Source of the DNA: Cycas panzhihuaensis
Taxonomy: Eukaryota; Cycadophyta
Direction: 5' to 3'
NCBI GenBank assembly: GCA_023213395.1
Contig: CM041465.1
Coordinates: 207,645,741 to 207,709,740 of the forward strand
DNA: 64,000 nucleotides
A program made the position numbers and the translations under genes. A model generated the notes under the pieces. That model saw only the letters and a program-made list of their open reading frames with translations. It searched no databases and had not been told where the DNA came from. The stretch's first letter is position 1; every line of letters begins with the position of its first letter. Of the stretch, positions 1 to 10,493 are shown in pieces.

Positions 1-547
1 ATCTTTTGTAAGTTGTTCTGAATGCCCATAATACCGACGGTAGTTTCTCCGCCTTGATCGGATCGTCCCACATCGCATATCTTCCGTAAACAATTCTCAA
101 TAATATTGTTTGAACTTTACGCTTGCCCATTCGTGGGTAATATGGTGTTGATTTCTGATGGCTGATCATGAAAGTGGATGTCAACACTTCTATGGTCTGG
201 TTCAGGAAATGGGCACCTTGGTCGCTGACGATCTCTAGAGGGCACCCAAATCGTGTGATAATCACTTCATCCGTGAATCTGTTGCATTTCTCTGAATCTG
301 CTGTCTTTAATGCTCTCGCTTCCACCCATTTTGTCATATAATCAGTTGCGACTAGGATATATCGGGCTTTAGATCTCCGAGCGGCTGGTTTGATTGGTCC
401 CACAAAGTCGAGTCCCCATTTCTCGAATGGTGCTAATGGTAAAATTGGGTGTAATGGTTGGAAATCCTGCCGATTAGGTTTTCCAACCCGTTGACAATAG
501 TCGCATGCTCGTATCCATTTCTTTACATCCTCGAACATCGTCGGTCA
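1..547 (-). pseudogene. Integrase core of element A, partial
   Basis: Continues in frame from the RNase H/H2C2 segment after a stop at 545-547 (W codon TGG in B is TGA here). The first catalytic Asp lies in GLDFVGPIKPA (near 385-415) and the second in VSDQGAHF (near 205-230). The third region, NGQAESSNK in element B, is disrupted here after YYPR by a shift near 120-150. The enzyme would join element cDNA to chromosomal DNA in the nucleus. The reading frame runs out of the window before the C-terminal part. It is non-functional as it stands. Confidence 0.85.
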
Positions 548-1345
548 CCAGAATCTAGACATCAAGATCTTTCTCCATGTTGGCAACTTCCCCATATGTC
601 CTCCTGCTATACCCTCGTGCGCTTGGCTCATGAGCTGATTGATCTCATGAGGTTGAATGCATCGTCGTAACACATCATCAGGTCCTAGTTTGTACAATTC
701 TCCACTGATCAATTGGTATGGTTCAACTTTTCTAATAAAATTTCGCCGTTCTGTACGATCCAATTCTGGTGCTACTTCTCCAGTCACTAAATATTCTGGT
801 ATCCCCTCATACCAGTCTGTTGGAACTGCTTCCACGTTGAACAATGCTGCATCTGGAAAATCATCTGGTATTCCCATAGCTCTTTCTCCATTTGGAATCC
901 TTGATAATTGGTCTGGAATAATATGAGCTTTCCCCGGTTTTACAATAATTTTGAAAGAAAACTCTTGAAATAACATCATCCACCTACTAATTTGACCCCT
1001 CATTATTGGTTTATTTACGAGGTACATGAGCGCTTGATGATCCACAAAGAATATGAATGGATTTGCTAGTAAGTAATGTCGAAATTTCTGCAATGCGTAC
1101 ACCATTCCGAGTGCTTCTCTTTCTGTCGTAGTATAGTTCTGCTCGGCTTTTGTAAGTTTCCGACTTGCAAAATACACTGGATAATCTATCTTGTCATCAC
1201 TTGGTTGAGCTAATACGCATCCAATAGCGTATAGCGAAGCGTCCACATGCACATGGAAAGTTTTTGTCCAATCGAGAAATCGTAATATAGGTGCTGATAC
1301 AATGGCTTTCTTGAGTTTGAATGCATTCTCTTGGTCGTCATCCAT
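545..1345 (-). pseudogene. RNase H and integrase zinc-binding segment of element A
   Basis: The longest open stretch of A's pol, 266 codons. The first part is gypsy-type RNase H, which removes the RNA strand of the hybrid during reverse transcription. Acidic residues are visible in VHVDASLYAIGC (about residue 35), TEREALGMVY (about 75), FVDHQALMY and PDQLSRIPN (about 145). A linker follows, then the H-x3-H half of the integrase zinc domain (HEGIAGGHMGK). The frame stops just before the CxxC half, at a TGA where element B reads Trp. The ATG at 1345 is only the first Met in the open stretch; translation of the intact element would come from an upstream polyprotein start. Confidence 0.88.
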
Positions 1346-1359
1346 TCCAATTCAATATT

Positions 1360-2225
1360 TTTCCTCAATAGTTCCTCTAAGGGTCTGACGATATATGCAT
1401 TTCCTCGATAAATTTTACGTAATATCCGTCAATCCCAAAAACCTTTCAACGCTTCCTCGTAAGCGGTATCGAAAAATGCAAAATTACGAAACTTTGGGTG
1501 AATCATAGCAATCCTTCTTTGCTAACGATATGCCCCAATAAACTCCGAAGGGTATCAAAAAGGTACATTTTTCTGGGTTTAGACACAACTTATTTTCACG
1601 ACACGTTTGTAGCATTTCTTTCAAGTTTTCCATATGATTTTCATCGGTAGTATAAGGTCTAATCATCCAAAAATATCGCCACTTTGTCTCTAATCATCTT
1701 CCGAAATATGTTGATTACTATTCTCTGGAATGTGGCTGGAGCATTTGTCAATCCAAACAGCATCACTCTGTGGTGTATGTCCCCCATTCGGTAACGAATG
1801 TGGTTTTGGCTTGGTCTTCCGGAGCAATCACTTGGTTGTATCTCACGAACCCATCAAGAAAGAATATACCTCATTCCTCCCACGGTTTCGAATGTCTTCG
1901 TGAAGGGTAATGGAAAGGGTCCTTTTTGTTACTTTGTTCAATTGTCAGTAGTCCACACGGACATGTATTTTCCATTCTTCTTTGGAACTACTACCACGTG
2001 GCTCACCCAATCACCGTAATCAATCTCATAAATATATCCGACTTCCAACATCTTATCTAATTCCATTTTCACCTTTTCTTTGTATTTGGGATTCATTCTA
2101 TATGGCCTTTGCTTTACTGGTTTCACTTCTTCTATTAGATCAATGTGATGCATCCCAATTTCGGGGGGAATCCCTTTCAGATCCTTATATGACCATGCGA
2201 ATACATCACGGTACTCTTCAAACAA
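1360..2225 (-). pseudogene. Reverse transcriptase of element A, fragmented
   Basis: Broken RT. The N-terminal part, 2225-1938, contains AWSYKDLKGIPPEIGMHH, the fingers motif VVVVPKKNGK and PYRMNPKYKEK. The palm and thumb follow in shifted frames through 1680-1480 (NKLCLNPEKCTFL). The catalytic box near 1668-1682 reads FLDD followed by a stop, the same F-x-DD form seen in B. Several small indels break the frame between 1345 and 1940. The role would be RNA-dependent DNA synthesis in cytoplasmic particles. Identity is clear from alignment by eye with the matching part of B. Confidence 0.85.
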
Positions 2226-3050
2226 TTCTTTGAGCTTTTGCTATCGTCTGATTATCCCAATAGTCTCTGATCCGTATCTTTTTGGGATCCTGTTGACTTC
2301 CTATATTGATTTCAGTAATTTTTGCTTTAGTCACTTCAATTTCACCTTCATTTCTGAGTTGATGGGCAGGAGTATGTTCTAATTCTCTCTCTCTAATGTT
2401 TATTTCTATATATTCTGCAGGATAGTTTAGACTGTCTTCTTCTTCTGATTCCTCCTCCTCTTCATTTGCTACTCTAATTCCCTGTTCTAGGTTTATACTT
2501 ATTTTTCTCATATTTTTTAGGATTTTGTCGACTTTCTTATCTTCTGCTGAGTATATAAAAGTTTTTATGAAAGATCCCTTCAAGTTTTCCTAATTGATAT
2601 CCGAATTTCGTTCTTTTCCTAAGAACCATTCTTTTGCAACTCTTCCTAGGGTATGATAAAAGTGATTAACCCAAGTTCCTTTTGGTATTCCTAAAAGGAT
2701 CCACTTCTTCTGATTCAATATGTGTTCCTCAGGATTATTACCTATATGGAATAATGGAATAGTTAATTGATTCGGGTAATCGAATCGTATTCTAAATGCG
2801 GTTAACAAATCTTTCCAATTTTGGAGGGTAGCTTGGTGGGCTAAGTACCAATACCAAGCCGTTTCCCTTAGGGTTAGTATCAAATCTATCGCCATTGGTT
2901 TTATCCCAAGAATCATTTTCTATCCAATATTCTACACAATGAGTTAAGTGTGTAGTTCCATACAACTGGTCTCCGTAGAAAGGTTTAACATGATTCCCGA
3001 TATAAGTTCAAGTTAAGTTCTTAGGGATAACTATTTTATTCCCTAGACAC
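2218..3050 (-). pseudogene. Second gag-like domain of element A, between protease and RT
   Basis: Lies between protease and RT, where Ty3/gypsy elements normally carry only a linker. It contains two gag-type core motifs. The first has LTLRETAWYWYLAHQ followed by NWKDLLTAFRIRF; the second has FYHTLGRVAKEWF and, after a TAG where B has Trp, ENLKGSFIKTF. Downstream is an acidic, Glu-rich linker (EEEEESEEED) leading to RT. The same domain is in B and C at the same place, so it belongs to the family and is not a local rearrangement. The function is unknown; capsid assembly is the obvious guess from the motif. The region 2917-3050 continues the domain in degraded form. Confidence 0.75.
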
Positions 3051-3068
3051 GAGTCTATAGAAGTACTT

Positions 3069-4226
3069 TCATAGGTTTCCTTCCATTCCCTTGGGTTTGG
3101 CGCCAATTGTTGGAAGGGACCTCATCATTGGCGGGTATACTTCTAAAGAAGATGAGGAAGGAATATTACCCCCTTCTTCAGGTTGTACTAGTGGGGGGGA
3201 TAGGGAATCTACTTCTGGACCCACAGGAGCGGATGGGAAATTAGGGCTACTACTAGTTATAATAAAACTATGAGAAATACTAGGTATACTAGGGGAATTT
3301 AGGTCTAGGTTTAAGTTAGTTTCTACACTATCTACCAGGTTAGTATTGGACACCATATACTCAAAAGAATTTGTGTTATTATCAATGTTTATAATTGCAC
3401 ATTTAGATAATAGATTACATCTATGAGAAGGAAAATGCACCTCATAAGCATCCTTCAGCCAATAGTCCACGAATTTCATTCCATTCTCGTCATCTGAAGA
3501 GTTGTAAATGTCTCTGAAGTAGGTCAGTTCCTCCTCCTGGCAATCAACTAGTTGAGTAGGTTCTTCAACAGTATGAAAAAGATGTTCTTCATCCAACGAA
3601 GAAGTTGTGGCCTCACTCATAACTGTTGTACTTGATCCATTGTCGGGTATTACCTTGATGGAGTTCTTCCCAAGCATCGGTAGCACAACTTCACTTCCCC
3701 CATCTGACAGAGTAAAAGTTACATTTTTCCAATTCTGTAAACATTGGGTTTTGTATAGCCATGGCCTCCCTAATAAGGCCGAATAGGGTATTCCTCCCTT
3801 TTCCGTTTCCACGATTGTGAAATCAATTTTCACCACAATTCCTGCCACATCTACTTTGATATCTGCTAATTTCCCCATAGGTCGCACCAGAAGTTCATTC
3901 GCCAACTTCGATGAGTACGTTGCTGCTTCCAGCTTTGGGCTCCCCAATTTCCGCCATGTGGAAGTAGGCAGAACATTTACTGCTACTCCCCCATCAACAA
4001 TCACCTTTGGAAATGTTTCTTCCAATACTGTAATCGTCACCGTAGGATCCACATCAAATGATGGCATAACTTTCTTCAAACTTTTTGTAAACCCTTGCTG
4101 TAGTATACCTCCCTTGATCCAATCGATCACTTGGTGTAAGGGGATGGTTAGTTGTAATTGTTTTACCAAATTCTCCATTAACAACAACATCCCTGGGATA
4201 TCTTCCGCGAGCAATCCTTTAAACAA
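3069..4226 (-). pseudogene. Aspartic protease region of element A
   Basis: Open for 385 codons. Near residue 75 it has VIVDGGVAVNVLP, a retropepsin-like active site with D-G-G in place of the common D-S/T-G, then TWRKLGSPKLE and, about 70 residues on, ALLGRPWLY. A long low-complexity, Ser/Pro-rich tail follows (SPSIPSISHSF and onward). The protease would cut the gag-pol polyprotein inside particles. It is preceded by a short gag-protease linker (EDIPGMLLLMENLVKQLQ). A one-base shift near 4385 separates it from gag. It is one of the better preserved parts of A. Confidence 0.82.
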
Positions 4227-4372
4227 TTCCTCGATTTACACCATTTGAGGACGATTCTCTAGTTCCTCCAATATCTTTTCTTTTTCCTTCTGCTTATTTT
4301 TCCTTACATACACCTTTGTAACTTCTGGTTTTCCCATTGGCAACATAGCTTTTTCCCGAGCTAGTTCCTCCA

Positions 4373-6274
4373 CTACTTGCTTAGCTCGTCAAATCTATTG
4401 ATTGCTTGTGGGTTTGGATACCCATCTTCCTCAACTTCCGTTTGCTTCCTTTGCAATTTTATATTCTTATTTTCAGGTATGATCATCATCAAATTGGTGG
4501 CTTTTGCTTTTCCCTTACAATCTTCCGTTTTGTGCTCACTTGGTCCACAATTGCTGCACACAAACGGTTTCTGCTCATACTCCTGTTTAGTTGGACATTC
4601 TAATTTCCAATGTCCAAACTATAAACATATTAAACATCTCCCCATTGGCTGTCTCTTTTTGAACGACTCTGGTGTACTCCTTGTCGTATACACATTCTGG
4701 GGTGGGTTGCCTCCTCTTCCCCTACCTCGTCCTCTGTATGCTCTTCCTCGTGGATTATAAAAGCAACTTTTAGTTGTATGGTTATCCACATCACATATGT
4801 GGCACCATTTCTCTGATTGGTGTAACACATTATTTTTGGGATTAATGGCACATTCTTTCGTCGTATGCGAACTCTCTTCGCAAATATGACACCATTTTTC
4901 CACATGATCCTTCTTTTTCTTTGTTGTTTCTTCTTCCCTACTGTTTCTCATTTTTAGCCTTGCTACCTCTTTTCTTAAGGCTTCAACTTCCGATTCCTCT
5001 TCTAATACTCCTACTTGACAGAAGGGTGGATTATGTTGATTCTGTTTTATTTCCCTAATTTCTTCCTGCAACCTCAATAGGAGAGGGTCATGTCCTTCCG
5101 CCTAGGCATCCATCTCCATTTCGAAGTCTAATGCCAAATCCTGAGCATTCTTAAAAGACTTCAACGGGTGTGCTTGTATCATAGACCTTAGTTTCTCATT
5201 TAGTCCTTTGATGAAATAATTCTTCATATTGTGATTTATCACTGTTTCGTTTATCATGTTCGCCGCAATAATTTTCATTCTACTGATATAGGTTAGTACC
5301 GATTCACCAGGTCTTTGCTTTATCTCCCTCAAAGCAATTTCCACCACCTTATTGCTTCTAAATTTCTAAAATCTTTCCTCAAAAGATTTCCTGATCTTAG
5401 CCCATGATTCATTCTTGTCTATTTCTTTGTACCATGCCAATGGTACTCCCCTCAATGTACATGCAAATCTCGCTTTGATCTCATCTTCATCCGTAATCTT
5501 CTTCACATCAATCAAATTCTGGAATAGGTATGCATGCTCGGCTGCATTTGAAGTGTCATTGAAGATCAGCTTCCCAAAATCTCTGTAGTCGTCCATCCTT
5601 GGCGACTGCACTAGCGTTCCACTTGCTGGAGATTCCCCGCTTTGTTTTCCTCCAAAGATTGTCTCTTCTTCTTCACCCTTCCCTTCTGGGGGTGTGTTTG
5701 GAGTACTTCTAGCGGTATTATCTTTTCCAAATAATGGATTCTGAAAAGGTGTTTTCAGGTGTATAGGTTTCAACACACCTGGCACTTGTATCGTTACGAA
5801 TGATTGATCAGACCATTTGTCTGTCAAATCCTCAAAAAGCTGCCTTGTTAATTTGTTTTTCCAATATGCCGAGGGACCTTCCTCTGCCTTCTTTCCGTTA
5901 TCACTTAGGTCCTTCGAGGTGTGCTCCTCTAGTATACTCTCCTCTTCCCTTAGGGTATCCTTATGTTCCTTACTTATTTTTGGTTTTTGTTCCCATTCTG
6001 GGCTAAACAAATCATCCTTAATTGCGGCTGGTGTTAATACCATTCGTTCACCATTATTCTCCTCATTCTCCTCCTGAGGTGTCTGGGCTCCACTTACCTC
6101 AGCTTCTTCAATGGACTGTCCTCTAGTCTTGTTGTTTTACGAACTTAATCTCCTCGCCCTCCTTAATTTTGACTCCTTTGCCCAACGTAATGCTCTTTGT
6201 CTACTGGTTTCTTTCCCCTTTGGTGAAGTATCCTTTTGAGGCTCCTCCGTCCTTGAAGGCCTTTTTGGTGGCAT
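4373..6274 (-). pseudogene. Gag polyprotein of element A with four zinc knuckles
   Basis: Start chosen at 6274 (MPPKRPSR), matching B and C. One frame runs from there to 4373, interrupted by four stops at 6137, 5366, 5102 and 4619; at each site element B has a Gln codon, so all four fit C-to-T change. Order: charged N-terminus, a gag core with CTLRGVPLAWYKE and SWAKIRKSFEERF, a coiled basic stretch, then four C-x2-C-x4-H-x4-C knuckles (CHICEESSHTTKEC, CHICDVDNHTTKSC, a third split by the stop at 4619, CSNCGPSEHKTEDC). An Arg/Gly-rich stretch (GRGRGRGG) lies between knuckles two and three. Gag would form the particle and bind RNA. Confidence 0.88.
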
Positions 6275-6313
6275 TGGAAGGTTCCCTGGCTGTCGAAGGC
6301 TTAATTACAGCCT

Positions 6314-6318
6314 GCCAT
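6314..6318. repeat. Target-site duplication of element B, left copy (GCCAT)
   Basis: GCCAT directly abuts the TGTTGAC end of B's LTR; the same five bases follow B's other end at 16914-16918. Joining the two flanks rebuilds the A leader as it looks in B and C, which supports a genuine insertion of B. Confidence 0.93.
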
Positions 6319-7134
6319 TGTTGACTTGGGTTTGTTCCCACTGCACTTGTGGGAACAGTGCACTTGTCAAGGTTACACAGGCTATAGTCTAGTTAGGATA
6401 CTGTCAACATGGTTATTCACATACATTCCATAGATTATTCACAGAATTATACCACAATGGTACACAACAGCACAGAATTCAACACATATTTAGCACTTCA
6501 TCATCATAAACATAGAAAATACACAGCTTTCCACGTAACTCTTCTTTTCATTAAGTAATCAGTTCAATTACACAGAGGCTGGAATGCATTCCTGTGCATT
6601 CCAAAGAAGATACATTCATACATTACATGCCTACCCAGATCGTACTTATCACTAAATGCTGCTCCAACTGGCCGTCATGCGTGCTGTCTTCCACACCTTT
6701 GCGTACCCTTGATAGTCAGCTCTCACCCTAACTGGATGGTTCATGCGTACCTCCTTAAGTATGCTTCTTGGTGCCTTTTGGCTTAAGGGTTATGACTGCC
6801 TGTCATAACTGTACCCCTTCAGTCATACATACCCTTTCCTTAATCATTAGTTAGGCACTTAACTAATGTCTTCTTTAAGTTAAATGCGTCCGTCAAATGC
6901 GTCTGGCATTTCGGGCTTCTCGGTCCTGTCATCGTCTGCATCGCCTGCTCCGCCAGCGGTGCGTGTACGTGGTGCGTGCCGTTCGGTACGCACCTATCAT
7001 ACATACCCAAAATGCTGATTTCTTCACTTATTTTGTCTCGTGCGTACCTTCGTACGGTCTGTACCTACACATCTTAGGTTACCCGGCCTACCTCTGGTCT
7101 TCCAACAGCCATATGATCACTTTATGCCCCAACA
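6319..7134 (-). repeat. 3' LTR of element B
   Basis: 816 bp, TGTTGACT...CCCCAACA as read on the plus strand, matching the 16107-16913 copy through most of its length. It is rich in GCGTACC/GGTACGC motifs. Open frames inside it (for example 6897-7163 plus) are not conserved as coding and are ignored. Confidence 0.93.
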
Positions 7135-7228
7135 TCTATCTCGGGTCAACAGTATGGGTTTGAGCATCCTTGCTCAACAAAACTCCAAAAATTTTCAAAA
7201 TTTTGGGGTATTCCTCCCCCGCTCTGTC
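7135..7228 (-). other. 3' untranslated strip of element B with purine tract and hairpin
   Basis: Between the ORF3 stop and the 3' LTR. In the element's direction it has the purine-rich stretch GCGGGGGAGGAATACC (near 7212-7228), an AT palindrome AAAATTTTGAAAATTTT, a perfect hairpin TTGAGC-AAGGAT-GCTCAA, and then CGAGATAGA directly before the LTR. The same items in the same order occur in C at 41920-42004. The usual polypurine tract position is next to the LTR; here the strongest purine run is about 75 bp away, so which one primes plus-strand synthesis is uncertain. Confidence 0.6.
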
Positions 7229-8427
7229 TCAAGGCGGCTCCTGCTGCCTCTGTCCCGCTAAAATTTCTTCATTAATCTGTGTTAGAGTGGCAATGATAGC
7301 ATCATTTTCCTTAATTTTGTCTTGAAGGGCAGCTATCTCAGCTTTATACCCTTCCTCCATTTCTTGAATTAACTGAATTATTGGTCCTGATTTATCATGT
7401 GGTGTAGGAGGTGCTGAGGGTTCACCTGCTTCCGTTGCCTGAGGGAAGTCTTCCCATTCTTCCCAGGAGGCCTCTGCTTCTTCTTCCTCCTCCCCTGATT
7501 CCTCTTCTCCTTTCTTCCTCTTACCTCTTCTATGGACAACCTGTTTTGTCCGATGAGGAATGGGTGTCCCTGGTGTTTTTTGTAACCAGGTAAGTACCTT
7601 CTGCATTTGTTTCTGTACCCTTCTTTTTGCTTCCGAGCTATTAACTGTATCTAGAAATTCTGCTGCCCACTGTTTGATAATAGGTTCCCGTGGAGAAATG
7701 GTAGTTCTGGTCAGCTACACATCTGGACACTGATAGAACAAGATAGCCAATAGCAAGGAGGGATGTCAGAAAGGATGTGTCCTAATCTCCTTGAGTTGCT
7801 GCCTCATGTTCTCCACCAAGAATTCGGACCAATTCAGTTTCTCCCCTTCCTGAATTTTCAACAATACTGGCATCATGCCTCCTTTGTACTTTCGTTTGGA
7901 CAAAAATCGGGAATTTATCACTTTTGCTATCCATTGAAGTCTGACATCAATAATGTCTGCTACACGGATTCCACCAGACATGATCTGAGTATTGGGTTGA
8001 CACAATTCTCTTAACCACATTTCTCGGTCAACTTCTGACCTCTTTGTTCCCAGGGGAATTTCTCCTTCATTTGGGAGTTTTGTGATGGTATGAATTATAT
8101 CTGCATCCATTTTAGCCTTCCTGCTATCCTCCTTCAGTGCCAACAGGATTTGGTCCATAAGTTCCGGGTCATAGTACATTGGATTGCAGTAATGTAGTCT
8201 CCCCATCCTGCTTGCTTTACCCTGGTCTGAAATTGGGCTGGTAGGGCTTGTAATTCTTGCTTGAGCTTCGATATAAATGCCTCTTGGCATCCTGTTGTCC
8301 CCATTATGGCTGTGGAGTCCCAGAGATAGGTAAAATAACCTAAGAGTACAAACCGGAACCCTACGTGCGTACCTTTTAGGAATGCTTGCCATTTTTGTGA
8401 AATTTCAGACTTGGCATACCGAGTCAC
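7229..8427 (-). pseudogene. Third ORF (ORF3) of element B, downstream of integrase
   Basis: Unrecognised protein of roughly 390 residues, broken by one frameshift near 8190 and two stops near 7766 and 7720. The likely start is MGTTGCQEAFISKL, which aligns with MKTTRCQETFLSKL at 40811 in C. Visible parts: an N-terminal globular region with GWGDYI, a middle with EMWLRELCQPN, GGIRVADIIDVRLQWIAK and NSRFLSKRKYKGGMMPVLL, a helix with LVENMRQQLKEIRTHP, an acidic block (EEESGEEEEEAEASWEEW), and a C-terminal coiled coil of about 45 residues ending QINEEIL. No signal peptide or membrane segment is evident, so an env role is not supported. The middle faintly recalls the plant Transposase_32/Athila ORF domain; this is an impression only. 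Confidence 0.72.
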
Positions 8428-8596
8428 TTTCCCTACTTGCCGCGCCGTACGGTTGCTTGGCGGAATTTCCGGAGTCGATTCGTCCGTTCTTCTGCTCTGC
8501 GTACTTCACGGTAATACTCGCAAGTACGTAATGTTTTGTCTTATTCAGAATTTTGTCTTATACGTGCTGTTGGTACGTATAGTGTTATGTGCTTCT
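8428..8596. other. Linker before ORF3 with scattered GTAC motifs
   Basis: No coding frame is conserved with C. It contains degenerate forms of the hairpin unit described for 8597-9055 (GCGTACTTCACGG, AAGTACGTAATG, GGTACGTATAGTG). Confidence 0.5.
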
Positions 8597-9055
8597 ATTG
8601 TGCGTACTCGATTACATACTTTTCCGGTACGTAGAATGTAACTGGGCACTTAAGTTTATTTTCCACTGTGCATACCCGACTACGTACTTTTCTGGTACGT
8701 AGAATGTAACTGGGCACTTAAGTTTATTTTCCACCGTATGCACTGACCACGTACTTTTCTAAGACGTACACTATAATCGTTTAACTTCTTTTTTTTTCAC
8801 TGTGCATACCTGCTTGCGTACTTTTCAGGTACGTATAATGTAATTGAGCAACTTAAAATTTGTTTACACTGTGTGTACCTGACTGCGTACTTTTCAGGTA
8901 TGTATAGTGTGATTTTGATTCACTTTTTTGAACTATGCATACTGGATTGTATTTCCTTGGTACGTATAGTGTATTTTTTAAATTTGATCACTTTTTTAAT
9001 TGTGCGTACCTGGTAACATACCTTTTTGGTACGTATAATGTATTTTGCTTGTATG
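8597..9055. repeat. Tandem array of about seven GTAC hairpin units
   Basis: Seven imperfect units of about 60-70 bp. Each carries on the plus strand TGTGCRTACC, a spacer, a CGTACTTTTC box, then GGTACGTATARTGTA. The two outer boxes are inverted copies (GCGTACC against GGTACGTA), so each unit can fold into a short hairpin. Two adjacent units (near 8630-8740) are almost identical over about 60 bp. The array sits between integrase and ORF3; a shorter version is at 40390-40570 in C, and the GTACCTTTCAGGTAC core recurs in C's LTR. Possible roles are an RNA structure, a promoter or a protein-binding cluster for ORF3; none is shown. Confidence 0.8.
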
Positions 9056-9275
9056 CTTTTGAATTTTCCTCTGAATTTTTCAGTTTATGATGCTATTACT
9101 TATGTCTGTGATGAGTTACGGTTGTTTTTTATTTTTTCCATTTTTTTTTTTCTCTTTTTCTGTATCCATACCGAACTGGATCATGTCTCGGTATCAAGGC
9201 AATTGGTTTTGCCTCAACTTCATGCAATACGATATAGTATAACCAACTGATTTGGCTGGTAAAGCTAGGCTACTC
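9056..9275. other. Spacer between integrase end and repeat array in B
   Basis: AT-rich, with a T-run near 9125-9165. I see no conserved coding or RNA gene in it. Confidence 0.45.
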
Positions 9276-10493
9276 AATGTATGGTTTGAGTCTGCTACCG
9301 TTCACCCGAGTTGGTAGCAAGGGTCCATCGATTTCCCACAGTTACACCGATCCATTCTCGAAAACTTTTTCTGCGATGTATTGTCCTAACCACCGCATCT
9401 TGAGTTTGCCAGGGTGCATTTTGAATTTGCTGTCGTACAGCAGCACTTGATCACCTTCTTTGAACTGAGGTTTTCGTAAATGGCGATCGTGCCATGCTTT
9501 TTGCCGTTGCTTCTCCACATTTTGCAACCAATTTGCCATATGTCGCTTTTCTTCTAATCGCACTAAGTCTTCCAATCGCTGTCGTAAGGACTGGAAGTCG
9601 TCTACTCGACATTGCATAGCAACTCGTAGACTTGGTATCTCAAATTCTATTGGAAGGATGGCTTCTATGCCATACACAAGCTGGAATGGAGTTTGTCCAG
9701 TTGATCTCTTGTATGTCGTTCGGAATGCCCATAGTACGGATGGTAATTTCTCGGCCCAATCAGATCTGCCGATGTCACATATCTTCCTCAAGCAATTCTC
9801 GATTATCTTATTCGAACTTTCCGCTTGGCCATTTACTCTCGGATAATAGGGAGTAGATTTCCGATGGCTTATCATAAACACTGATGTCAGTGTTTCTATA
9901 GTTTGATTCAGAAAGTGGGCACCTTGGTCGCTTACAATCTCCAAGAGGCATACAAATCGTGTAATCACCACCTCGTACAGAAATCACGCTGTACTTTCCG
10001 CATCGGCTTTCCGTAATGCTCGCACTTCTACCCATTTCGTCATATAGTCAGTTGCCACCAGAATGTATCGGGCTTTCGATCAACGAGCGGCTGGTTTAAT
10101 TGGCCCCACGAAGTCTAGTCCCCATTTCTCGAATGGTGCCAAAGGTAAAATGGGATGTAGAGACTGGAAATCCTGTCGATTGGGTTTCCCAACCCATTGG
10201 CAATAGTTGCAAGCTTGAATCCACTTCTTGACATCCTCGAACATAGATGGCCACCAGAATCCGGACATCAAAATTTTTTGCCATGTGGCCAATTTGCCCA
10301 TGTGTCCACCCGGTACTCCTTCGTGCGCTTGCGACATGATTTGGTTGATCTCGTGCGGTCGAACACAACGTCGTAACACTTCGTCTCGCCCCAATTTGTA
10401 TAATTCTCCATTGATTAGTTGATATGGCTCCGCTTTTCTGATAAAATTTCTTTTTCCTGTGCGATCCAATTCTGCTGATACTTCTCCAGTCAC
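9276..10493 (-). pseudogene. Integrase of element B
   Basis: One frame with stops at 10080, near 9975 and at 9342 (the last is Q in C). It begins with an H-H-C-C zinc domain (HEGVPGGHMGK and CNYCQW). The catalytic core has D in GLDFVGPIKPAA, D in VSDQGAHF and E in NGQAESSNK. The C-terminal part has WHDRHLRKPQFKEGDQV, KMHPGKLKMRW and, after the stop at 9342, VNGSRLKPY. No chromodomain follows. The C-terminal GDQVLLYDS and PGKL motifs resemble Athila-type elements. The product would insert element cDNA into the chromosome. The end near 9276 is set by loss of similarity to C. Confidence 0.9.

Noticed and set aside
1982-2233. Plus-strand ORFs overlapping RT, protease and gag of A and B (many positions)
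   Set aside because: They are shadows of the minus-strand polyprotein and lack any domain of their own.
6319-7134. Tandem array of A and B sharing one LTR by recombination
   Set aside because: GCCAT duplications and the matching split leader show a simple nested insertion instead.
6897-7163. Open frames on the plus strand within LTRs (also 16620-16856 and 17516-18019)
   Set aside because: They lie inside LTRs of minus-strand elements, and the corresponding frames differ between the LTR copies. They reflect GC-rich LTR sequence, not genes.
7229-8427. ORF3 as an env-like gene
   Set aside because: The location after integrase suggests it, but no signal peptide, furin-like site or membrane helix can be seen in either copy.
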